A stretch of 11,348 nt of DNA, taken from the NCBI GenBank assembly GCA_003175915.1, contig PSRH01000013.1:1-11348 (forward strand), read 5' to 3'. This document shows positions 6,474-11,348 of the stretch, piece after piece. A model generated the notes under the pieces. The model made no database searches, had not been told where the DNA came from, and worked only from the letters and a program-made list of their open reading frames with translations. The position numbers were made by a program, and so were the translations under genes. This stretch comes from Candidatus Melainabacteria bacterium. GTDB taxonomy: Bacteria > Cyanobacteriota > Vampirovibrionia > Obscuribacterales > Obscuribacteraceae. The stretch's first letter is position 1. Each line of letters starts with the position of its first letter.

Positions 6474-8192
6474 TTACTGTTTACTACCGGGGTGTCCGCC
6501 TGGTTTTGAAGCATGCACCTCGTTCAGAAGGGTGTCAGCTTCTCTATTTCGCTTCGTTGCCCTCAAAAGACCGATATAGCATCCAATACCATTGACGTAC
6601 TGTTCGTGATACTTTGGCACGTCCTTAATCAAAGCCAGGCTGCACTTGTAGTTTGCTTCGGCCAATGAAAGTTTGTGCTGGCGAGCATACAGATTTGCCA
6701 GGCTAAGTAGACAACTTGATTGTTCACTCTCATTGCGCGAAGGCAGTTCCTGCCAGATTGCTTGTGCTTGTTCGTAGAGATCTTCGGCTTCCTGATCGCT
6801 GCCGAGATTGGCTTTGGTATCAGCTAAGCGACTGAGAATGATTGCTGTTGTTTGATCTCGCGGTGAGGATGAAGCCAACTTCACAGCAAGGGCCCTTTTG
6901 TAGAGAGGCTGTGCAACGCTTGCTTTCCCGTTGGCTAGGTAGAAATTGCCTAGTCGGAGAATCGGATACAACAGCCGTGAATCACCAGGTCGGCCCAGTT
7001 TTTCCTGATATGCGAGTGCTCTCTTATATACCGCCTCGGCTTCCTTGGGTTTTTTTAGGTGACAGTATGCATCGCCCAATGATCCTAGAATCTGTACGGT
7101 CTCAGCGTCCTTTTGACTTTTCTTCTCTTTTAGAGCAGCTGCCGTTTCATAAAGTGATTGCGCCTCCCTGAACTTCCCCTGAGCGGAGTAAATATCGGCG
7201 AGTAAACAAGAAATTCGAATGACTGCATCAGCATTGTGCGGCTCGTATCGTTTGAAGCTCGCCAGCGCTCTGTTGTAGCATGCTTTCGCTTCTTCAGCCT
7301 TGCTAAGCCGACAACAAACATTTCCCAAGTCCACAAAATGGGCCGCCAGTTGAATTGGACTGTAGCCCTTACATCTCTCGGCAATCCACACTACCTTTCT
7401 GGCAATCGGCTCTGCACTCTCAAATTTTCCTTCGTCGCAATAGGTGTATTCAAGCCGGATCAGGTAGCCAATTAATTCGGGGCTATTACGGTGCTTCGAC
7501 TCGACAACAGACACCGCCTTGCTTTGATAAATATCTGCTTGCTCTAGCTTCCCCTGGCCTTTGAAACAACCAGAGATTTCGTCGTACAGCTTGGTCAAAT
7601 CCGGTCCAACCGCTCCTCCCTCAAGTCTCAGTTTCAGGGCCTCCAGTAGAAATGGTTCTCCTTCAGCAAATTTGCGTTGCAGATCGCAATTATGACCAAT
7701 ACCCCAGACCAATTCACAAGTTGTGTCTTTCTTGTTTACTTCGTTGAGATTCAGATTGATTGCTAGCCCTCGTCTAAAATATTTCTCTGCCTGTGCGTAT
7801 TGCCCGCGCTCCTGTGAAATCCTCCCCAAAGCCATAAGAATGAAAAGCGTATCTTTGTAGCTTTGACCGAGTGGTTCGACAATTTCCAACTCCCTCAGGT
7901 AGAGCGACTCCGCCTTGTCTAATCGTTTCATCCTTTCATAGAGGTTGGCCAAATTGTGCAACGACTCGGTAAGCCTTGGATCGCCTGTGTCAAATTTCTC
8001 CGCTTGATTCAGCGCTGCCACTAGTTTCTTCTCCGCTAATGGTAAATCGCCCAGGACCGCGGAATCGCAACCAGATTTAGTCAGCTCTTGCCAGGAGGCC
8101 GTCCCGGCAAGCGCCAATAGATTTAAGGTAGAGAGCAAGATAAGACTGAATAGCCCCTGCCGGTTTAATCTAATAAAAGCCGCTTTCGTCAT
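6474..8192 (-). CDS. Secreted TPR-repeat protein, paralogue of the other two
   Basis: A 572-aa protein from the ATG at 8192; a TTG at 8198 would add two residues. Residues 1-32 are a clear Sec signal peptide: basic TKAAFIRLNRQ, hydrophobic GLFSLILLSTLNLLALA, cleavage near GTA-S. The mature part is a run of about eleven TPR hairpins at roughly 42-residue spacing (AESLYLRELEIVE, AEKYFRRGLAI, AEAVYKRALAYQEK, AQPLYKRALAV, AEANYKCSLALIK), the kinesin light chain-like form. The N-terminal module (W34 to G109, with DPRL at 71-74) aligns with the same region of the proteins at 1480-3096 and 1-593. No catalytic motif is present; it is likely an extracytoplasmic scaffold or binding protein. Several cysteines (C42, C160, C169 and others) are unusual for such repeats. 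There is no Shine-Dalgarno, and a promoter candidate lies only about 10 bp upstream, so the mRNA may be nearly leaderless. Confidence 0.9.
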   Translation of the reverse strand: MTKAAFIRLNRQGLFSLILLSTLNLLALAGTASWQELTKSGCDSAVLGDLPLAEKKLVAALNQAEKFDTGDPRLTESLHNLANLYERMKRLDKAESLYLRELEIVEPLGQSYKDTLFILMALGRISQERGQYAQAEKYFRRGLAINLNLNEVNKKDTTCELVWGIGHNCDLQRKFAEGEPFLLEALKLRLEGGAVGPDLTKLYDEISGCFKGQGKLEQADIYQSKAVSVVESKHRNSPELIGYLIRLEYTYCDEGKFESAEPIARKVVWIAERCKGYSPIQLAAHFVDLGNVCCRLSKAEEAKACYNRALASFKRYEPHNADAVIRISCLLADIYSAQGKFREAQSLYETAAALKEKKSQKDAETVQILGSLGDAYCHLKKPKEAEAVYKRALAYQEKLGRPGDSRLLYPILRLGNFYLANGKASVAQPLYKRALAVKLASSSPRDQTTAIILSRLADTKANLGSDQEAEDLYEQAQAIWQELPSRNESEQSSCLLSLANLYARQHKLSLAEANYKCSLALIKDVPKYHEQYVNGIGCYIGLLRATKRNREADTLLNEVHASKPGGHPGSKQ

Positions 8193-8209
8193 AGCCAAGT
8201 TTTAGACAG

Positions 8210-8237
8210 ATACTATCCCTAAACTTCACATTGTAAA
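8210..8237 (-). promoter_or_regulatory. Promoter candidate for TPR gene at 8192
   Basis: On the minus strand TTTACA (8237-8232, 5 of 6 to TTGACA) and TAGTAT (8215-8210, 4 of 6 to TATAAT) are 16 bp apart. Transcription would begin near 8203, giving a leader of about 10 nt, consistent with the absence of a ribosome binding site before this gene. Confidence 0.4.
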
Positions 8238-8265
8238 CCCGGACACAAATGGAGAGTTTACCAAT

Positions 8266-8475
8266 ATGGCAGTTAATGCTTGGGCGGTTCGTCGGGTCTC
8301 TATTGTTGCCAATCCCCGCACTTTTGGCATGCCCCGCTATGAGGAAAAGTATAAGGAATTAAGCCGACTTCAAAAATGTCCCATCCTCAGAACTGCTTCA
8401 ACCAAAAGTCTTTCGAATGGTAACCTCCTTGATTCTTTTATCAAAGCGCTGAAGTCCCTGGTCAAGCTTCATTGA
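8266..8475 (+). CDS. Doubtful small basic protein
   Basis: A 69-codon frame with an ATG at 8266 and GGAGAG nine bases upstream. The product is basic and ends in a short amphipathic stretch (SFIKALKSLVKL). It has no signal peptide, no recognisable domain and no clear promoter, and lies between two minus-strand genes. An inverted repeat GGTCAA-N6-TTGACC (8460-8477) spans its stop codon but has no good T-run. It may be a real small gene or a chance frame in a 308-bp gap that otherwise holds only the TPR promoter candidate. Confidence 0.25.
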   Translation: MAVNAWAVRRVSIVANPRTFGMPRYEEKYKELSRLQKCPILRTASTKSLSNGNLLDSFIKALKSLVKLH

Positions 8476-8500
8476 CCTTGTATTTCTGCAAAGAGCTGTT

Positions 8501-8866
8501 CTAGTTTCTTTCAATTGTGATCCACTGGTTGCATACCGGATTGCCGCCTCCTGGTTTTTGGTAATAGAGCATTAGCGAATCGGGTGCTCCGTCAGCGTCC
8601 ATTAGGCAGGCTGCGCCTGATTTAAGAATGAACTCCGCTCCTTTGGCGAGTAAAAGTCCGTTGATATCTTCTATCAATTCATCTACTTCATCCAAGCCGC
8701 CGTATTTGAATGCATAATTGAAGACCTTCGAGATTTTCCCATTTTCGTCTGGATCCCAGTTAAACAGATTGCCTGAGGCTGTGTGCTTAGTAATTTCGTC
8801 AACCACGCAGGCAAGATGTTCCGCATGGTTCCCCTCGTCAGTAGCATCTTTTTTGTCGGGTGTCAT
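8501..8866 (-). CDS. Acidic 121-aa protein downstream of YD/papain-like protein
   Basis: Family not recognised. The ATG at 8866 is chosen because AAAGGAG lies about nine bases upstream; the longer frame from 8965 overlaps the end of the preceding gene and has no such support. The protein is cytoplasmic-looking (no signal peptide or membrane segment) and acidic: about 21 D/E against 10 K/R by hand count. It has an acidic helical centre (GGLDEVDELIEDINGLLLAKG, split at about 63-83) and a C-terminal half with Cys and aromatic residues ending QWITIERN. It begins 83 bp after the stop of the 796-aa gene, on the same strand, and so probably in the same transcript. Small acidic genes just downstream of RHS/YD-type proteins are often immunity proteins. 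This, or a chaperone or unrelated role, is inference from context and charge only. Confidence 0.8.
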   Translation of the reverse strand: MTPDKKDATDEGNHAEHLACVVDEITKHTASGNLFNWDPDENGKISKVFNYAFKYGGLDEVDELIEDINGLLLAKGAEFILKSGAACLMDADGAPDSLMLYYQKPGGGNPVCNQWITIERN

Positions 8867-8949
8867 AATAACATTCTCCTTTTCATTTCTCTGTTCACCG
8901 TCTTTATTTGATGATCGTGGCTGCCTACCTGGCCGCCTTAATGTCGCGG

Positions 8950-11340
8950 TCAAGTTGGACACCATGGCTGTGGTCTGATCGGTTGTGGACGATATGGTTG
9001 CGGGCGGTATGGCTGCGGACGATATGGCTGCTGGCGCTCGGGCCGCTGCGGCTGAATTCCTGGATTTACAACACCAATTCCGGTGTCGTTTGCGACGGCG
9101 AACCGTTGGTACTCGGGCGTCAGATTCAGCGGTCTCATGGCGGCCCAGCCACGGTTTCTGAAATCGTTCAGATCATCGATCACGCCAATAATTCTATCTG
9201 CTCGCCTGCCCCACTGGTTGTCGTCAATGACCACCCATTGTCTTCGTCCATTAATTTCCATGCTTTGCAGGTGGCGCGACATCCAGTGACCAGGCGCGTG
9301 CCGCAACACTGCACCATGATCCAGAAGGGCTGCCGCTTCACTTCGATGGCCAGACCGGAGTGTGCCGCGGTGCGAGGCAGTGGTTAATTCGCTCGGTCGC
9401 TCGCCGGTCATCATATACATGATTTGACTCATTTGTAAGTTGTTGCCGTAATCGATGTTACCGTGCGAGCGGCCGATGAGAGCGGGCATCGCGTAGTCGA
9501 ATATGCGCCCGACAGGGCTGCGAGAGCCAGTATTGTTGGCATTACTCAACGTCCAGCTCGACTCTTGCATGTTGCCATTGAATGCAAGAAGGTTGCGCGA
9601 AAATTGGATTGTTCTTGGGGGCTGGCCGTACGGTGGCCTGTAGTCACCACGCAGGGAGACCTGCCGGAGGAAATCGGCCATTGCATCCGGACGATGAGCC
9701 ATCATTAACGTCTGGCCTGCCTTCTCCCAGCAGGTGCTGTGTCCTTCTCGGTCCGTCGGGGTCGTCGGCCCTTGATTCATCAAGCATGGTTGAGCGGCAT
9801 ATAGCATGAAGTTCTCAGCCAAAAATCGCCGTGTGCTCTGATTGTAGAAGGTGTTTGATCCACCTTCAGAAACCATCGCTGCCAGATTGTCGTATGTTCT
9901 CATAACCAACTGGCGGTTGGTTTGTGCAACTTGATCGGACGGTCGCACGCCAGCGGCTCGCTGCATTTCAGACTGATGTCCCATTCTTTGCTCGAAGGCT
10001 TGCATCATAGCATTCATGCGAGCTAGACGCGGCTGATCTAGATGTGCCTCCCGCATCGCATCGAGCAAACGATCGTGTGCTTCTTGTACTGAGGTGGATG
10101 CCCTGCGGTCGCTTACGCGCGGAGGAAGAGCGCGATCATCGACTCGATGGGGGGTAGGGCGGTCGTGTCTTCGATTATGAGTGGTGCGGTCGGTTGTAAC
10201 CGGGCTATTATCATCTCGCACACGTCGCTCCTGTCCGTCCCAGCCGAATGAGCGCCAGACATGGCTTCCCCGTGGCTGTCCGTGTCTGTCGTGGCGTGTA
10301 TCGCGAATCTGATAGCTGCCATCACCAGCCATACGAGCGTCACCGGTAGCAGTATTAATAAACCTGCCGGCATGATTGAATACTAGCCAATCGTTAGAGT
10401 GCCCTGTTCGCCTGTAGGTTCTTGTTCCGCCAGCCCTACGATCGTTAATGACGATTCGATTGATATACTCTGTGTCGCCCTCGTAACCAATGCCGCGAAT
10501 ACCTCTGCCGTTAGCGAGCATCAGACTGGTGATCCGCCCTTCTTGATCGAATTCGTATCTTGCTCGCCCACGCCCCTGCAACAATTCAACGCCATTGCCT
10601 CGAACGATGTGCGTCACTCCGTCTAGAGTGTCATAACGTGTGTTTCCGTTCGCCTCAAGAACCATATTCCGGCGCGTCGGCTGACCTTGCGAAGTCCAGT
10701 CACCATTCTCCTGCCTTCTCCACACACAGGTTCTTCCATTGGCGCCGATTTCGGTGACTCTAGTCATTTCTCCGCCACTGTAGAAAGCCTCTACGCTGCT
10801 TCGATCGGCTCGTGTGATGCGACCGACATGATCACCATCGGCGAGCGCCACGCGGGCACCGGTAGCAGTCGTGCGTTCGTTGACGATCGTGCCGTCGGAC
10901 TGTTCGGTGCGCCAACGGCGACTATCCCTTCCCAGTTGATAGGAGATATCACCGTTTCTTTCGTTGAATTCAATTCGTCCTGGGAAAGGAATGCGCATCC
11001 CGCCCGTTTCAAGCGTCCAGTGGTTGCCCTCTCTTGCGAATAGCCGCGTTTGTCCGGAGCGGGTGATTCTAATCGAGTTTACGTGTCCAGATGAATCGCG
11101 TCCGATTAGGGCCTCGCCATTTGAGTAGGGCACTCGCCTGATGTGACCTTCCTCATCTCTTTCGGGTCGACGTCCATCAGGTCCCGGGCGCAAAAAGGCG
11201 TCGGTGCGCAGTTGTCGCAGTCGGGAAACATCGGCCAGTCTTGTAAAAGCTAGACCGCCAAAAACATCTTCATAGAGACGCCGCTGCAGCGATGTAAATC
11301 CGCCTGTGCTTATATCCCCCCGTATAATTTCTTGGCTCAT
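8950..11340 (-). CDS. YD/RHS-like protein with papain-like cysteine domain, lysine-free except one residue
   Basis: A 796-aa protein (start ATG at 11340, eight bases from the window edge; no stop is seen upstream, so the true start may lie outside). Residues about 60-370 are strand-rich YD/RHS-like repeats (RYEFDQEGRITSLMLANGRG, GRITRADRSSVEAFYSGGE). A disordered R/H/D-rich linker (371-416) and a helical section (417-515) follow. The C-terminal domain (about 516-750) has a papain-like signature: C537 followed by W538 (HSTCWEKAGQTLM), H690 (or H685), and VVIDDNQWG (703-711), recalling the NSWG motif with N708. The end (771-795) is five QPxRP pentapeptides. There is no signal peptide at this start. 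By hand count it has about 111 Arg and a single Lys (K540). It could be a protease, transglutaminase-like enzyme or toxin/effector; the acidic gene downstream would fit a partner or immunity protein. Substrate is unknown. Confidence 0.85.
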   Translation of the reverse strand: MSQEIIRGDISTGGFTSLQRRLYEDVFGGLAFTRLADVSRLRQLRTDAFLRPGPDGRRPERDEEGHIRRVPYSNGEALIGRDSSGHVNSIRITRSGQTRLFAREGNHWTLETGGMRIPFPGRIEFNERNGDISYQLGRDSRRWRTEQSDGTIVNERTTATGARVALADGDHVGRITRADRSSVEAFYSGGEMTRVTEIGANGRTCVWRRQENGDWTSQGQPTRRNMVLEANGNTRYDTLDGVTHIVRGNGVELLQGRGRARYEFDQEGRITSLMLANGRGIRGIGYEGDTEYINRIVINDRRAGGTRTYRRTGHSNDWLVFNHAGRFINTATGDARMAGDGSYQIRDTRHDRHGQPRGSHVWRSFGWDGQERRVRDDNSPVTTDRTTHNRRHDRPTPHRVDDRALPPRVSDRRASTSVQEAHDRLLDAMREAHLDQPRLARMNAMMQAFEQRMGHQSEMQRAAGVRPSDQVAQTNRQLVMRTYDNLAAMVSEGGSNTFYNQSTRRFLAENFMLYAAQPCLMNQGPTTPTDREGHSTCWEKAGQTLMMAHRPDAMADFLRQVSLRGDYRPPYGQPPRTIQFSRNLLAFNGNMQESSWTLSNANNTGSRSPVGRIFDYAMPALIGRSHGNIDYGNNLQMSQIMYMMTGERPSELTTASHRGTLRSGHRSEAAALLDHGAVLRHAPGHWMSRHLQSMEINGRRQWVVIDDNQWGRRADRIIGVIDDLNDFRNRGWAAMRPLNLTPEYQRFAVANDTGIGVVNPGIQPQRPERQQPYRPQPYRPQPYRPQPIRPQPWCPT
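8956..9030 (-). repeat. 15-bp coding tandem repeat (QPYRP pentapeptides)
   Basis: Five in-frame 15-bp units encode QPYRP three times, then QPIRP and QPWCP, residues 771-795 at the C-terminus of the 796-aa protein. The first three units differ mostly at third codon positions, so the peptide rather than the DNA is conserved. Such a Pro/Arg/Tyr tail is likely an extended polyproline-type segment. Confidence 0.9.
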
Positions 11341-11348
11341 GCCACCCC

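Noticed and set aside
8460..8477. Inverted repeat GGTCAA-N6-TTGACC as a terminator
   Set aside because: Only six pairs and no real T-run on either side.
8867..8965. Longer start for the acidic protein (adds 33 residues)
   Set aside because: The extension overlaps the end of the preceding gene, while the ATG at 8866 has an excellent ribosome binding site.
9463..11043. Several plus-strand frames of 75-118 codons opposite the 796-aa gene
   Set aside because: They are antisense to a long frame with clear protein motifs and have no start signals of their own.

Overview
The window looks like part of a bacterial chromosome. The style fits a large-genome, non-photosynthetic relative of cyanobacteria (Obscuribacterales / 'Melainabacteria' type): several secreted tetratricopeptide-repeat (TPR) paralogues, a CHASE3-like/HAMP/PAS histidine kinase with an OmpR-type regulator nearby, a leucine-rich-repeat-like protein, and a large YD/RHS-like protein ending in a papain-like domain. 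This placement is inferred from protein style only; there is no rRNA or marker gene here. No tRNA, rRNA, insertion sequence or CRISPR array was seen.

Layout. Positions 1-3096 hold three minus-strand genes, read right to left: a secreted TPR protein (1480-3096), an OmpR/PhoB-family response regulator (706-1377) and a second secreted TPR protein (593 to beyond the left edge). A 187-bp divergent region separates them from a plus-strand histidine kinase (3284-5110). Positions 5111-5866 hold no convincing intact gene, but contain a direct repeat with 11-bp spacing, a terminator-like hairpin and a possible decayed reading frame. A small LRR-like gene (5867-6292) with a very good ribosome binding site follows and ends at a strong intrinsic terminator (6311-6357). 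A third secreted TPR protein (6474-8192) lies on the minus strand. A doubtful small plus-strand ORF (8266-8475) comes next. The right end carries a minus-strand pair: a 796-aa YD/RHS-like protein with a papain-like Cys/His/Asn domain (8950-11340), followed 83 bp downstream by a 121-aa acidic protein (8501-8866).

How the parts may work together. The kinase and the OmpR-type regulator are encoded at one locus on opposite strands, flanking one of the TPR genes, and may form a split two-component system. The three TPR proteins share one N-terminal module, so they are paralogues that probably act outside the cytoplasmic membrane. The right-hand pair has the layout of a toxin or effector with its immunity or partner protein.

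The most striking observation is the composition of the 796-aa protein. By hand count it has about 111 arginines and one lysine (K540, three residues after the putative catalytic C537). Its neighbours use lysine freely, so genome base composition does not explain this. Such depletion suggests selection against lysine, for example to avoid ubiquitination in a eukaryotic target, self-cleavage, or self-crosslinking.
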